Positions 23,832 through 34,100 are shown, counted from the stretch's first letter. The stretch is 48,439 bases of DNA from Bermanella sp. (GCA_029938135.1 JAPYOO010000005.1:1-48439); one strand, 5' to 3'. The notes: generated by a model from the letters alone, not told the origin. Numbers and translations: made by a program.

Positions 23832-25916
23832 TTACTCTGGAATGACTACGTTAACACCGTCGAAGGTAATTGGGTTTTCTGGTGTTGCCTGAATATCAAC
23901 AAGATCACTCTTAGCTAACACGGCTACTCCTTCAACGAAGGTTGGGGCCTTAGCTTTCACTAACTGACTGGCTGGTAAAGCAGTTCCGCCTTTCAAATGC
24001 TGTAACATCAGGTCAGCTGCTTTTTTGAAGTAATAATCAATGGGAACATAACTCATGTCAGCTGTGTATAAGTGATACAAATTGGAAATGCTATCCAAGT
24101 GTTGAGCATTGGCAATTTCATAATACTTAAGGTTGCTATTCTCACCTTCAACCTGATTATTCAAACCAAGGTAGGCACGAGAGGAATGATTCGGCACAAT
24201 TAGCGCATCACTTTGACCGTGTACAATAATAGTGGGTTTACCTTGCAGGTTACCGGTTGCCTTCACTTCAGATAAACCTGTCATTAGTTTTTCGTGCAAT
24301 TCATCACTTTCGTCATTGAAAATTTTCCAGTAACAAAGTGCACCTTCCAAATTGTAATCAAATGTGCCGTTAGTAGAAGTGGCCTTATGCTGCTCCATAG
24401 ATGGTGTACCATTTTCATAGTCTTTTATAAGATTGAGGTTTTCTGTACGTGGAATACCGTTGCTGCCGGTTGCCAAAGTTTTATAGGATGTATTTTCAGT
24501 TGGTGCGCCATCGCCATCCACAACTCCCATACTCACGTTACACAAATTATCCACTAAGGAGCTTCGTGTAAATTGGTTAGCATAGGTAGTAATCAAAGAC
24601 TGATATAGATCTAAGCTTGCATAACCTGTAGCAATGCGCATGGATTCGGGCGTGAAACCGGCATCCAATAGTTTTTTAGTTGATTGTACCCCTAACTCTT
24701 CTATGGTTCCCGGCTCGAGTAAACCTGCTACTACTAGGGCATCACATCGAGCATCTACCGTGCCCCGTTGCGCTGCGAACAAGGCACCTGCATTAGCAGG
24801 GTCTTTATTGGCACACTGCCCAAACAACTCAGCAATGGCAAAGTATTCAAATGTGCTTTTACTATGAGCGCTGAAAGCATTATTGGTACCGGCTTTAATT
24901 GAGAATGCGCTATCTGCCGATGCCGGTATTACATTGGGCTCCCCTGCAACCACTGCATCAATCAAACCTTCACTATCCATCTCGGCTGCTCGGATAACCC
25001 CTGCTCCGCCATTAGATACACTGGCGGCAATAACCATAGTGTTGTCTGTTGTAAAATCTTCTGAGAACGTCTCGTTGAGGATATTAAACGCAAACTTAAT
25101 GGCTTGAAGAGTATGCAAGCCCCAATCTTTTTCCGGGTTCTTTTGTGAGTATGCATGTTTGAATGCATAACGATTGGGATTAGCCTCAATATAGGCCTGT
25201 ACTTCAGCGTCAGTAGGCAAGGTTATACCGACATATTCATTAGACGCTTCATTTACGTTTTCTTGGGTTGGAACCACAAAGGTCAATTCTTCATCTGTGT
25301 TCAAGTCCAATGCATTAAGTTGAATGCCATAGCCTTTTTCCTGAGTTAGATCGACTGCACCAGTTCCCTTATTCATATCGGTATAGGCAACCGCACAACC
25401 GTTTTCAAGGCCCCAGGCACCGGATGTACCAATGGCACCATAAACACCACGAGAACCAGAAGCCGGACCTGCAACTATACAAGGATCATCCACATTAAAA
25501 GTAGAGGGCACTTGTACCATCAAGATTGCGCGATTAATACCTTCGCCCACATAGGCTAAATATTCTGTACCGGCATATTTAGTCTCATCGGTTGGGCCGT
25601 ATTCCACACCAAATAAACCGTCTGTTTGGCTAACCAGAGCGCCATAATTAGTATGGATGGTGTTTTTTCTAAGCTCTGCTTTAGTTGGGTTTTCATCATC
25701 TGCATAACCAGGTGCCGCACCTTTAATCCCAGCCAACCCCAAACCTGCCAATAAGCCATCGGTCACACCGTCATATTCGGTGGAGATTACATCACTTATA
25801 TTTAAAGAATAGATTTTAGCTGAGTCGTCAGAATCCGACCCGCACCCGCCTATCAAGGACGCAGATGCCATTAACATCAATGTATAGAGTCGTTTTCTCG
25901 CCAATATTCTTTTCAT
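23832..25916 (-). CDS. D-(-)-3-hydroxybutyrate oligomer hydrolase, lipoprotein
   Basis: A 694-residue protein of the 3-hydroxybutyrate oligomer hydrolase family (about 690-710 residues). It cleaves water-soluble oligomers of 3HB, released from polyhydroxybutyrate, to monomers. Landmarks are CIVAGPASGSRGVYGAIGTSGAWGLENGCAVAYTD, the nucleophile region SVSNGGAGVIRAAE, and KPTIIVHGQSDALIVPNHSSRAY near the C-terminus. The signal peptide ends in the lipobox IGGC (Cys25), followed by GSDSDD, so the enzyme should be lipid-anchored at the cell envelope. I chose the ATG at 25916, with AGGG 6 nt upstream; an ATG 18 codons earlier would spoil the lipoprotein signal. A copy of the shared 13-bp motif lies about 128 bp upstream. 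It heads the catabolic logic of the island. Confidence 0.92.
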   Translation of the reverse strand: MKRILARKRLYTLMLMASASLIGGCGSDSDDSAKIYSLNISDVISTEYDGVTDGLLAGLGLAGIKGAAPGYADDENPTKAELRKNTIHTNYGALVSQTDGLFGVEYGPTDETKYAGTEYLAYVGEGINRAILMVQVPSTFNVDDPCIVAGPASGSRGVYGAIGTSGAWGLENGCAVAYTDMNKGTGAVDLTQEKGYGIQLNALDLNTDEELTFVVPTQENVNEASNEYVGITLPTDAEVQAYIEANPNRYAFKHAYSQKNPEKDWGLHTLQAIKFAFNILNETFSEDFTTDNTMVIAASVSNGGAGVIRAAEMDSEGLIDAVVAGEPNVIPASADSAFSIKAGTNNAFSAHSKSTFEYFAIAELFGQCANKDPANAGALFAAQRGTVDARCDALVVAGLLEPGTIEELGVQSTKKLLDAGFTPESMRIATGYASLDLYQSLITTYANQFTRSSLVDNLCNVSMGVVDGDGAPTENTSYKTLATGSNGIPRTENLNLIKDYENGTPSMEQHKATSTNGTFDYNLEGALCYWKIFNDESDELHEKLMTGLSEVKATGNLQGKPTIIVHGQSDALIVPNHSSRAYLGLNNQVEGENSNLKYYEIANAQHLDSISNLYHLYTADMSYVPIDYYFKKAADLMLQHLKGGTALPASQLVKAKAPTFVEGVAVLAKSDLVDIQATPENPITFDGVNVVIPE

Positions 25917-26043
25917 TTTGAACCCTGTTATTTTTATCTTCTTAAAAAAGTGGATTATTGTAAAAATCATTATCGAAATAGTAGTCCGCTATCGATCAAT
26001 TTTTAACTCACTAAACTTTAATATTTAAGCCCCACCCACCACA

Positions 26044-26056
26044 ATCCTTCAAAGGT
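26044..26056 (-). promoter_or_regulatory. Shared 13-bp motif, copy 2 (upstream of 3HB oligomer hydrolase)
   Basis: On the minus strand the site reads ACCTTTGAAGGAT. Twenty bases further on lies TATTAA, a possible -10 box, at a spacing close to that of the two divergent promoters at 29317-29460. The start codon of the hydrolase is about 128 bp downstream. Confidence 0.45.
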
Positions 26057-26090
26057 ACTAGTCTATATTTCATAGAATTTTTTCGCGCAT

Positions 26091-26124
26091 AAAAAAAACG
26101 GCCAATAACTTACGTTATTCACCG
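26091..26124 (-). terminator. Rho-independent terminator of the TRAP operon
   Basis: A hairpin (26099-26124; outer CGG/CCG, inner AATAAC/GTTATT, with a two-base mismatch) is followed on the minus strand by eight T (26098-26091). It starts 38 bp past the stop of the large permease gene. Confidence 0.8.
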
Positions 26125-26161
26125 CTTTATTTAATATCTATAAATTCTTAGCTCTTTAATG

Positions 26162-27550
26162 TTATGGACTATAAACCGTAGCCGGCAACCAGTTAACAAT
26201 CGATGGATAAGCCAGAATTAAAGTTAAACCAATCAGTTGCAATACAATAAACGGCATAACGCCTTTGTAAATATCGGTCAGTTTAATTTCTGGTGGGCAC
26301 ACCCCTTTCAGATAAAACAAGGCAAATCCCACTGGTGGTGTCAGGAAGGAGGTTTGCAGCGTCACCGCCACCATCATCACAAACCACACTAGCTCTGGAT
26401 TGTCGATTACACCATAACCATTGATGGTAATATCCAATGCACTGATAACAGGCGCCACCAGCGGCAAGATGATTAAGGTAATTTCTATCCAATCAAGAAT
26501 AAAGCCCAGCAAGAATATGACGGCCAACACAAACAAGATGATGCCGTAAGGACCAAAGGGTAAGGATACTAGGAAGGACTCTATAAATTCGTCACCGCCC
26601 AATTCGCGTAATACCAAAGCAAACACAGTGGCTCCGATGAAGATCGCAAAGATATAACCACTCACGTTAAAGGTATTGTGCAAACACTCCTTCACCACTC
26701 GAATTGAGAACTTTCCGTTGTACCAGGCCAATAACATGGCCGACGCAGCCCCCACGGCCGAGGCTTCGGTAGGCGTGGCTATACCGGTGAATATACTGCC
26801 CAATACGGCCACTATCATTAATAAGGTGGGCAACACCGCCTTTAATACTCGAATCCACAATTCCAGCGTCACCGGTTTTAGTTCATCTGCCAATGGCATG
26901 GCTTTGGGTTTAAGCACACCAAAGCCCACGATATATATCACATACAAGGCTCCCAGAATTAAGCCCGGGAACACAGCCCCCATGAACAAATCCCCCACCG
27001 ACAAGGCCAACTGGTCAGCCATGATTACCAACATAATACTGGGAGGAATAAGAATACCCAGCGTACCTGAGCTGGCTATCACACCCACGGCGACTTTTTT
27101 ATCGTAACCCTGTTTTAGCATGGCAGGCAGTGACATCACCGCCAATAACACCACGGATGCACCGATAATGCCGGTAGACGCGGCCAAAATAACACCGATT
27201 AAAATGACCGTAATGGCTAAACCACCGCGGACACGGCCAAATAATTCTTGGAACGATTGCATGAGCTTTTCGGCAGCACCCGATTTATCCAACATATTCC
27301 CCATGAAGATAAACATGGGCAAGGCCACCAGTATCCAATTGTCCATGATTTTATAGATACGGTTAACCGACAAGCCCAGGGTCATAAAATCAAGCCCAGT
27401 CATGGTTTCCATGTAGAAATCTGAATAGTAGCCAATGGCGGCAAATATAACCCCTACACCACCCAGAACCCAGGCGATGGGAAAGCCACTAAATAGCAGC
27501 ACCAAAAAACTTAGCATCATGCCAACAATCAGGACTTCATTCATTTCCAT
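26162..27550 (-). CDS. TRAP transporter large permease (DctM family)
   Basis: A 462-residue, highly hydrophobic DctM-type permease with about 12 membrane helices. Typical features are FSGFPIAWVLGGVG at the N-terminus, PMFIFMGNMLDKSGAAEKL, IIGASVVLLAVMSLPAMLKQGYDKKVAVGVIASSGTLGILIPPS, GIATPTEASAVGA, and LTPPVGFALFYLKGV near the end. It forms the Na+-coupled transport channel with the small permease encoded 2 bp upstream. The Shine-Dalgarno sequence is GAGGGGAG about 7 nt from the ATG. It belongs to the subgroup seen with mannitol/chloroaromatic- or 2-oxoacid-type binding proteins. The substrate is probably a short hydroxy- or oxo-acid, given the neighbouring 3HB genes; this is inference. Confidence 0.95.
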   Translation of the reverse strand: MEMNEVLIVGMMLSFLVLLFSGFPIAWVLGGVGVIFAAIGYYSDFYMETMTGLDFMTLGLSVNRIYKIMDNWILVALPMFIFMGNMLDKSGAAEKLMQSFQELFGRVRGGLAITVILIGVILAASTGIIGASVVLLAVMSLPAMLKQGYDKKVAVGVIASSGTLGILIPPSIMLVIMADQLALSVGDLFMGAVFPGLILGALYVIYIVGFGVLKPKAMPLADELKPVTLELWIRVLKAVLPTLLMIVAVLGSIFTGIATPTEASAVGAASAMLLAWYNGKFSIRVVKECLHNTFNVSGYIFAIFIGATVFALVLRELGGDEFIESFLVSLPFGPYGIILFVLAVIFLLGFILDWIEITLIILPLVAPVISALDITINGYGVIDNPELVWFVMMVAVTLQTSFLTPPVGFALFYLKGVCPPEIKLTDIYKGVMPFIVLQLIGLTLILAYPSIVNWLPATVYSP

Positions 27551-27552
27551 GA

Positions 27553-28077
27553 TTATTCTCCCCTCTTAAGTAACACGACTTCACGATACAACCGGTTAAG
27601 GGCGGTGAGCATTAGAAATCCTATGCTTAAAGGAATCACAGATTTAATTATCCAGCGAAAAGGTAAACCCGATGGTGCGTTGGAGCGCTCTGAACTTCGA
27701 AAAGCTTCGTAAACGAAATCCAGGCTGTGATAAAAAATTACATACAAAAAAGGTAACAAGAAAATGCAGATTCCAACGATTTCAACTATGTGTTTCCACC
27801 GGCTAGAGAAATGCACTGATAAAACATCTACCCGCACGTGGGCGTTGGTGGCTTGGGCATAGGCCAAACCAAACATGACACCAATGGCATACAGGTGCCA
27901 TTGCAATTCTTCCAGAACAATGAGTCCGGAGCTAAAACCACGACGCAAAATTACCTGGGTAATAATGACCGCTATTAATATGATATAAACCCATGAAATT
28001 CCATGGCCAATTTTTTTAATGACATGGTCAATTTTGTCCGCTATAGGAACCGGCTTTAGTTGTATTTCCTGGCTCAT
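27553..28077 (-). CDS. TRAP transporter small permease (DctQ family)
   Basis: A 174-residue protein with four membrane helices (about 30-50, 63-85, 102-125, 148-167), the DctQ layout. Landmarks are the ELQWHLYAIGVMFGLAYA segment and NAHVRVDVL, typical of the family. It pairs with the large permease in the inner membrane. Its stop lies 2 bp before the start of that gene. A 127-bp gap with a strong hairpin separates it from the upstream binding-protein gene. The Shine-Dalgarno sequence is weak (GGGTG), consistent with lower production than the binding protein. Confidence 0.93.
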   Translation of the reverse strand: MSQEIQLKPVPIADKIDHVIKKIGHGISWVYIILIAVIITQVILRRGFSSGLIVLEELQWHLYAIGVMFGLAYAQATNAHVRVDVLSVHFSSRWKHIVEIVGICIFLLPFLYVIFYHSLDFVYEAFRSSERSNAPSGLPFRWIIKSVIPLSIGFLMLTALNRLYREVVLLKRGE

Positions 28078-28148
28078 AATATTACACCCACATAACCCAC
28101 TGCTAATAAGACTCTATTAAGGGTTTATTATTGAAATAAAGTTTGGTG

Positions 28149-28175
28149 AATGTGCTGACAGATCGTCAGCACATT
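28149..28175 (-). other. Intercistronic hairpin in the TRAP operon
   Basis: A perfect 11-bp stem (28149-28159 with 28165-28175, loop AGATC) lies between the binding-protein stop and the small-permease start. No T run follows on the minus strand, so it is more likely an mRNA-stabilising or partial-termination element than a full terminator. It would favour more binding protein than permease. Confidence 0.65.
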
Positions 28176-28204
28176 TTAAATCGAACAAAGCTTGCAAGAA
28201 AAAA

Positions 28205-29254
28205 TTAGTTTCTTGTAATGAACGCTCGTGAAGACCATATTTTGTAGTTGGCGCGGAACTGAGACAAGTCAGCATATACTTCTTTAAACATTGGATCTTG
28301 GCTTTGCTCAACAACTACTTCATCCCATGCAGCTTTAAACTGAGCCATCATATTGTCAGGCCAGGTATGCATGATTACACCACGCTGAGACGTGTTTTTT
28401 TTCATGGCATCAAACTGAATGAATTCAGATTCAGCAATAGAGTTAGATACAGACGCTTTACAAGTAGTCGACACTTGAGCCTGCTGATTTACACTCATTT
28501 TATTCCAAGTATCTTTATTGATTAACAATTCAAAAAGGGTGGCTTGCTGGTGCCAACCGGGAAAGTAGTTATGCTTAGCGATTTTGTAAAAACCCAGTTT
28601 TTGATCGATGGCTGGCTGAGAAAATTCAGTAGCATCAATAGCGCCCTTTTCTAGCGCACCAAATATTTCGCCACCAGGAAGTAACGATACCGACACCCCT
28701 AACTTTTGCATTACCTGGCCACCAAGACCGTAGAAACGCATGTTAAGGCCTTTCAAGTCCGCCATAGATTTGATTTCTTTCTTGAACCAACCTGAGGTTT
28801 CCGGAGAGATTATGGCACACGCTTCAACATGTACATTGTAACCGGCTTCATCGTACATTTTTTGGTACAACTTCATGCCATTACCATAATACATCCAAGC
28901 CATAAACTCAGGTGCTTCAGGGCCGAAAGGAACAGTTGAGAAAATAGCGGCGGCGGGCATTTTGCCGGCCCAGTAACCTGAAATGGCATAACCTGAGTTT
29001 ACCTTGCCGCTGGATACCGCATCCAGAATTTCAAGTGGTGCGACCAATTTACCTGGCTCATACACTTTCATCTTTAACTGACCCTCAGAGACCAAGGCCA
29101 ACTGCTCTTCTACCCATTTAATGGGGGTACCCAATGCTGGTAAATGTGAACCAAACGCGATAGGGGTTTTAAGTAAAATAGGTTTTGCTTCTGCCATGGC
29201 CGCACACATTAATAGTGCGCTGACTGCAGTGACTGTTTTTAGAATATTGTTCAT
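28205..29254 (-). CDS. TRAP transporter substrate-binding protein (DctP family)
   Basis: A 349-residue periplasmic protein with a signal peptide (about 1-24, ending AEA). It has the DctP fold signature: an early LKTPIAFGSHLPALGTPIKWVEEQL, the ligand-region motif LKGLNMRFYGLGGQVMQKLG (with the conserved Arg of the family), and GEIFGALEKGAIDATEFSQP. The FYGLGG form is that of TakP-like proteins, which bind 2-oxo acids or related monocarboxylates, so a small hydroxy- or oxo-acid ligand is plausible. I chose the ATG at 29254 (GGAG, 7 nt) over a GTG four codons upstream. It is the first gene of the TRAP operon and is driven from the divergent promoter region, which carries a copy of the shared motif about 92 bp upstream. 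Confidence 0.94.
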   Translation of the reverse strand: MNNILKTVTAVSALLMCAAMAEAKPILLKTPIAFGSHLPALGTPIKWVEEQLALVSEGQLKMKVYEPGKLVAPLEILDAVSSGKVNSGYAISGYWAGKMPAAAIFSTVPFGPEAPEFMAWMYYGNGMKLYQKMYDEAGYNVHVEACAIISPETSGWFKKEIKSMADLKGLNMRFYGLGGQVMQKLGVSVSLLPGGEIFGALEKGAIDATEFSQPAIDQKLGFYKIAKHNYFPGWHQQATLFELLINKDTWNKMSVNQQAQVSTTCKASVSNSIAESEFIQFDAMKKNTSQRGVIMHTWPDNMMAQFKAAWDEVVVEQSQDPMFKEVYADLSQFRANYKIWSSRAFITRN

Positions 29255-29316
29255 ACATGTCTCCACTTGTTATTTTTTAACGGGTCCGGTTACTCACATG
29301 AGCTTGGGATGGTGAA

Positions 29317-29358
29317 ACTATAGTGGACAGGCTTGCACACCAACCATCCTTCTTTGGT
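29317..29358 (-). promoter_or_regulatory. Promoter of the TRAP operon with shared motif, copy 3
   Basis: On the minus strand the motif ACCAAAGAAGGAT (29358-29346) is followed by 14 bp, then CCTGTCCACTAT overlapping the likely -10 box TATAGT (29322-29317). No -35 box is evident, which fits a class II activator site near -40. The 12-mer CCTGTCCACTAT is perfectly mirrored at 29446-29457. Confidence 0.5.
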
Positions 29359-29420
29359 AGGAGTGATTAGGAGTAAAATGTTTTTACACCACATAATAGG
29401 CTTAAATACCTAGACTTAGA

Positions 29421-29466
29421 ACTAAAGGAGGATAGCCCCTCTAACCCTGTCCACTATTATGGACAG
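29421..29466 (+). promoter_or_regulatory. Promoter of the acyl-CoA ligase gene with shared motif, copy 4
   Basis: The motif ACTAAAGGAGGAT (29421-29433) is followed by 12 bp, then CCTGTCCACTAT (29446-29457) overlapping the likely -10 box TATTAT (29455-29460). It mirrors the divergent TRAP promoter. A further TGGACAG (29460-29466) makes an inverted repeat CTGTCCA-N6-TGGACAG. Confidence 0.5.
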
Positions 29467-29495
29467 TCGTTTTTTCATCATTTGGAGTGTATAAG

Positions 29496-31121
29496 ATGGG
29501 TGACATGATGCAGTTCCCATTGCTCACCAGCCATATCATTAAAAGTGCGGCGTCGCGTTACGCACAGACTCAAATAGTTTCTCAATTAGATAATGGCAGT
29601 ATTCATAAATACACTTACAAGGAAGCCTATATCCGCATTAAACAACTTGCGAATGCCTTAACCCAATTAGGCATTAAAAAAGGGGACTGTATTGCGACTA
29701 TTGCTCTGAATAACTTTAGACACTTTGAATTGTATTATGGAATTTCGGGTATAGGCGCCATATTCCACACCGTTAATGCACGGCTATTTTCACACCAAAT
29801 TCACTATATTTTAGAACACGCAAAAGACAGTTTCATTTTTATTGATGCAACCTTACTGCCTTTAATTGAACCTATTATTGACGAACTATCCTGCGTAAAG
29901 GGCATTATTGTTAATTGCTCAGCCAAAGAAATGCCCGCCACTAAACTTAATAACCTTTATTGTTATGAAAACTTAATTGCAGACAACAGCAAAAAATTTA
30001 ACTGGCCAAGACTACCCGCTCACAGTCCTTGCTGTTTATGTTATACATCCGGCACCACTGGTCACCCAAAGGGAGTTTTGTATAGCCATCAATCCACGGT
30101 TTTGCATGCCATGATGTCTGGCTCATCTCAATTACTAAATTTTAATCATGCCAGCGTGGTCATGCCTGTCGTGCCGATGTATCACGTGGTGGCATGGGGA
30201 ATCCCTTTTTCAGCTCCCTTATATGGCGCCAAATTGGTATTGCCCGGGCCTTGTCTAGACGGAGAGTCTATTCATCAGCTGATTCAAAAAGAACAGGTAA
30301 ATAAAGCATATGGCGTTCCTGATGTATGGCAGGGCTTGCATCAATATTTAAAACAATCCAAACAACGTATTCCGAGCTTAAAGCACATAGGAGTAGGTGG
30401 ATCGGCTTCCCCTATTGCGCTGGTTAAAATTTATGGAGAGGAATATGGGGTTTATTGGATGGGCATTTGGGGCATGACTGAAACAAGCCCACTCGTTACT
30501 GCTGCCATTTATGAGCCCTACATGGATAGTATTCCAATTGATGAAAAATATGCCCTGCAAGCATCAGCTGGGCGCGCCATATTTGGCAGTGAAATCGCCA
30601 TTTTCGATCATCAACAAAATCCGCTACCCCATGATGGAGTAAGCCGAGGACAATTAAAAGTCCGTGGACCGTGGATAATGCGCCAGTATTTTAATGAACC
30701 CACTCATGTTACTGACCCGCAAGCTTGGTTCAATACAGGGGATACTGCCACTATTGATTCAAACGGTTATTTAAACATCATAGATCGCCTGCGTGATGTT
30801 ATTAAAGCTGGGGACAACTGGATTAGCTCGGCCAGCCTAGAAGATGCCGCCTTAAACTACCAGCCGATTAACGAAGCCTGTGTAATATCAGCTAAACATA
30901 AACGGTGGAATGAACGCCCTATCATGCTCATTACGTTAAAAGATCATCAACAGTTTAACCAATACCATTTCATTCAAGAGTTAAAAAACCACCTATCCCT
31001 TTGGTGTATTCCTGACGCTATTATTACAGTGCCGTCATTACCCCATACTGGTACCGGTAAGTTAAAGAAATATGAGTTAAGAGAGAGATACCAGGATTAC
31101 CTGTTAAACATTAAGGCTTAG
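29496..31121 (+). CDS. AMP-dependent acyl-CoA ligase (AlkK-like)
   Basis: A 541-residue member of the acyl-CoA synthetase superfamily, cytoplasmic. The P-loop-like motif is YTSGTTGHPKG (about residue 182), followed by a GIWGMTETSP motif, NTGDTATID, the hinge region IIDRLRDVIKAGDNWISS and the C-terminal catalytic lysine in TGTGKLKK. Form and length resemble medium-chain ligases of the AlkK type. In this island it is well placed to activate acetoacetate, 3HB or a related acid to its CoA ester; this is inference from context. I chose the ATG at 29496 (TGGAG, 8 nt) over a GTG three codons upstream. It is transcribed divergently from the TRAP operon, and the CrbS-like kinase follows 73 bp downstream. 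Confidence 0.92.
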   Translation: MGDMMQFPLLTSHIIKSAASRYAQTQIVSQLDNGSIHKYTYKEAYIRIKQLANALTQLGIKKGDCIATIALNNFRHFELYYGISGIGAIFHTVNARLFSHQIHYILEHAKDSFIFIDATLLPLIEPIIDELSCVKGIIVNCSAKEMPATKLNNLYCYENLIADNSKKFNWPRLPAHSPCCLCYTSGTTGHPKGVLYSHQSTVLHAMMSGSSQLLNFNHASVVMPVVPMYHVVAWGIPFSAPLYGAKLVLPGPCLDGESIHQLIQKEQVNKAYGVPDVWQGLHQYLKQSKQRIPSLKHIGVGGSASPIALVKIYGEEYGVYWMGIWGMTETSPLVTAAIYEPYMDSIPIDEKYALQASAGRAIFGSEIAIFDHQQNPLPHDGVSRGQLKVRGPWIMRQYFNEPTHVTDPQAWFNTGDTATIDSNGYLNIIDRLRDVIKAGDNWISSASLEDAALNYQPINEACVISAKHKRWNERPIMLITLKDHQQFNQYHFIQELKNHLSLWCIPDAIITVPSLPHTGTGKLKKYELRERYQDYLLNIKA

Positions 31122-31194
31122 ATTTAACAGGGAAACCAGTGAGTGCATCTGATATATTCAGATAAATTAAAATAATAATATTGAGCTAGCTGTA

Positions 31195-34100
31195 ATGGAA
31201 TATCTGCACAACACTTGGTTTATTGCCGTCGTCTCTTTAAGTTACTTAGGGCTTTTATTCGCAGTGGCTATTTATGGTAACCGTTCAAAAGAAACCCGCT
31301 GGCAACCCTACGTATACAGCCTCACTATGGCTATATTTTGCACCAGCTGGGCTTTTTATGGCGTTGTGCAACAATCCATTACCACCGGCTGGTTATTAGC
31401 TCCCACCTATTTCGGCGCCATCTTATTAATGACGTTTGGTTGGAAAGTAATTGACCGAATTATTACCGTTGCTAAAAATGAGAATAGCACCACCATATCT
31501 GACTTCTTAGCCGCACGCTTTGGCCACTCTCGAGGCATCGCCATTTTGGTTACGGCCATTTGTTTAATTGGCATTATTCCCTATATTGCCCTGCAATTAA
31601 AAGCGGTATCCGGCAGTTTTCAAATGCTCACCGACACCGGCGCCATACAACTAAGCTGGTATACCGACCCCACTTTAATCATTGCCGCCATTATGGCCGT
31701 CTTTGGAATTTTATTTGGCACCCGTACCATAGATTCAAGTGAAAGCAATCGAGGCATGATGCTCGCCATCGCTTTTGAATCCATTGTTAAGTTAGTGGCG
31801 TTTATGGCGGTTGGTTTATTTGCTGTTTACGGGTTTTATGATGGTTTTTTTGATTTATTCAGCCAAGCTATGAACAGCCCAAAACTACAGCACACGCTTA
31901 CTGACTATTCCAACCCCAGTGTGTATCTCACCCATGCGGTCATCGGGGCCATTGCAATCATTGCTCTGCCTAGGCAATTTCATGTGGCGGTGGTAGAAAG
32001 CAGCAGTGATAAAGATTTAAAAACGGCTCGCTGGTTGTTTCCTGTGTATTTATTGCTCATTAATTTATTTGTTTTACCACTGGCGATGTTCACTATGTTA
32101 CAACAGGATGACTTTGTTACCCTGAACTATATTACCCTTCAAATCCCCATGATCTATGAACAAAATGGCTTAGCTTTATTGGCCTATATTGGTGGATTAT
32201 CGGCAGGCACCTCTATGGTTATTATTGCCGCCATCACTCTTGCAACTATGGTATCTAACGAAATAATGCTGCCATTGCTGATTAAATTTAAATACAAACA
32301 AGACGCCCATTCACAGAAATTAAAATCCAGAGTATTAAATATACGTAGAGTTGCCATCGTGATAATCCTCTTTATGTCTTTTTTCTATTACCGAATTTTA
32401 TCCCAATATAATTCTTTATCCGAAATAGGCTTATTGTCTTTTGTGGCAGTGGCACAATTTGCACCGGCCATGTTGATTGGCCTAATGTGGCAAGGTGCAA
32501 ACTCCCGCGGTGCATATGCAGGGTTAATCACCGGATTTTTGGTGTGGTGTTACTGCTTATTTATACCCGTATTAGCCAGTGCTGGCTGGGTGAATGCTGA
32601 GTTTATGTTAGGACCTTGGGGTATTGAATTTTTGCGCCCTTATGAGATGTTTGGTTTAAACGGTCTTGAGCACATAGTGCATGGCACTTTTTGGAGCTTG
32701 GCTTTAAATACACTGGCATTAGTCATAGGCTCACTATATTACAAACCCGGCTTTGCTGAAGCCGAACAAGCACTTCGATTTGTTAAAATTCACAAACCTA
32801 CTAAAGACCCCGCTAAAGCCAATTACAGCATTAAAATAGCAGACCTTAAGGCGCTACTGCTGCGCTTCATCAATGAGGCTAAAGTCGATGGGTTACTAAA
32901 ATCCTCTAGCAACCCGTTCACGGGACGTTTAATTGACAAAACAACTGTGGATGACAAACTCTTAAAGTCGGCCGACCGCTTGTTAAGTTCAGTACTAGGC
33001 CGACGTGGATCAAGTTTACTCATGGCAAAGCTAGTTAGCGGAGAAACCGATCAGTTTAACCACTTAAATACCATTATGGAGGAAGTATCCGAAGTCGTGA
33101 GTTTTAACCGTGAGTTACTAAATTCGGTGCTGCAAAATTTTAATCAAGGGGTCAGTGTGGCCGATGAAAATTTAAACCTTATTGCCTGGAATCAAAAATT
33201 TGTTTCTTTATATGAATTTCCTAATACCTTTTTATATGTGGGAATTTCGTTAGAAAAAGTTATTTTATTTATCGCCAAGTCTGGGGGTTATGGTACGCAA
33301 AATATAGATCAATTGGTGTGGAGGCGTATGTCAGAGCTGCGTTCCGGTAGTCCGCATCATTCGGTACGTAAAACTAAAGAAGGTCGCTACATAGAGCTGC
33401 AAGGAAATGCTATGGCCGATAACCGTTATGTGACTACTTACACCGATATTACCGCACACAGAAAAATTGAAGACGAACTTAGAGAAAGCAATGAAGAACT
33501 TGAAGAGCGGGTTGAATCCCGAACCCAAGAACTCACTGATTTAAATGAAGTACTGCACAAGGCCAACAGCAATAAAACACGATTTTTAGCATCCGCTGGC
33601 CATGACTTAGTGCAGCCCCTTAACTCGGCGTCATTGTTTGCAGCCTCTATTTTACATAAAATTAATAATCTGAAAGAAAATGACTCTAAAGATAATTTAG
33701 TGAATGTAGCCCACAACCTTGAAAAATCACTCAACTCTGCCGAATCCTTACTTAACGAATTATTGGAAATATCCAAACTAGATGCTGAAGTTATAAAACC
33801 TAATATTCGTGTATTTGCCATTGACCAAGTACTAACCACGCTTTACCAAGAATTTTTGCCTTTAGCACAAGAAAAAGGCATTGAACTGCATTTTGTACCC
33901 TGTCATTTAAGTGTGCGCAGTGATGCGGCATTATTGCGCCGCGTTATTCAAAATTTATTAAGTAACGCGCTTAGATACACCCCACAAGGTAAAGTCTTAT
34001 TAGGCGTAAGGCGTAAACAGTCTGACTTGTGGATAGAGGTGCATGATACCGGCATTGGTTTACCTCAAGATCAAACTGACGCCATATTTGAAGAATTCAC

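Noticed and set aside
24294-25349. Several short plus-strand frames opposite the 3HB oligomer hydrolase
   Set aside because: They lack ribosome-binding sites and domains and lie wholly within a well-supported gene on the other strand.
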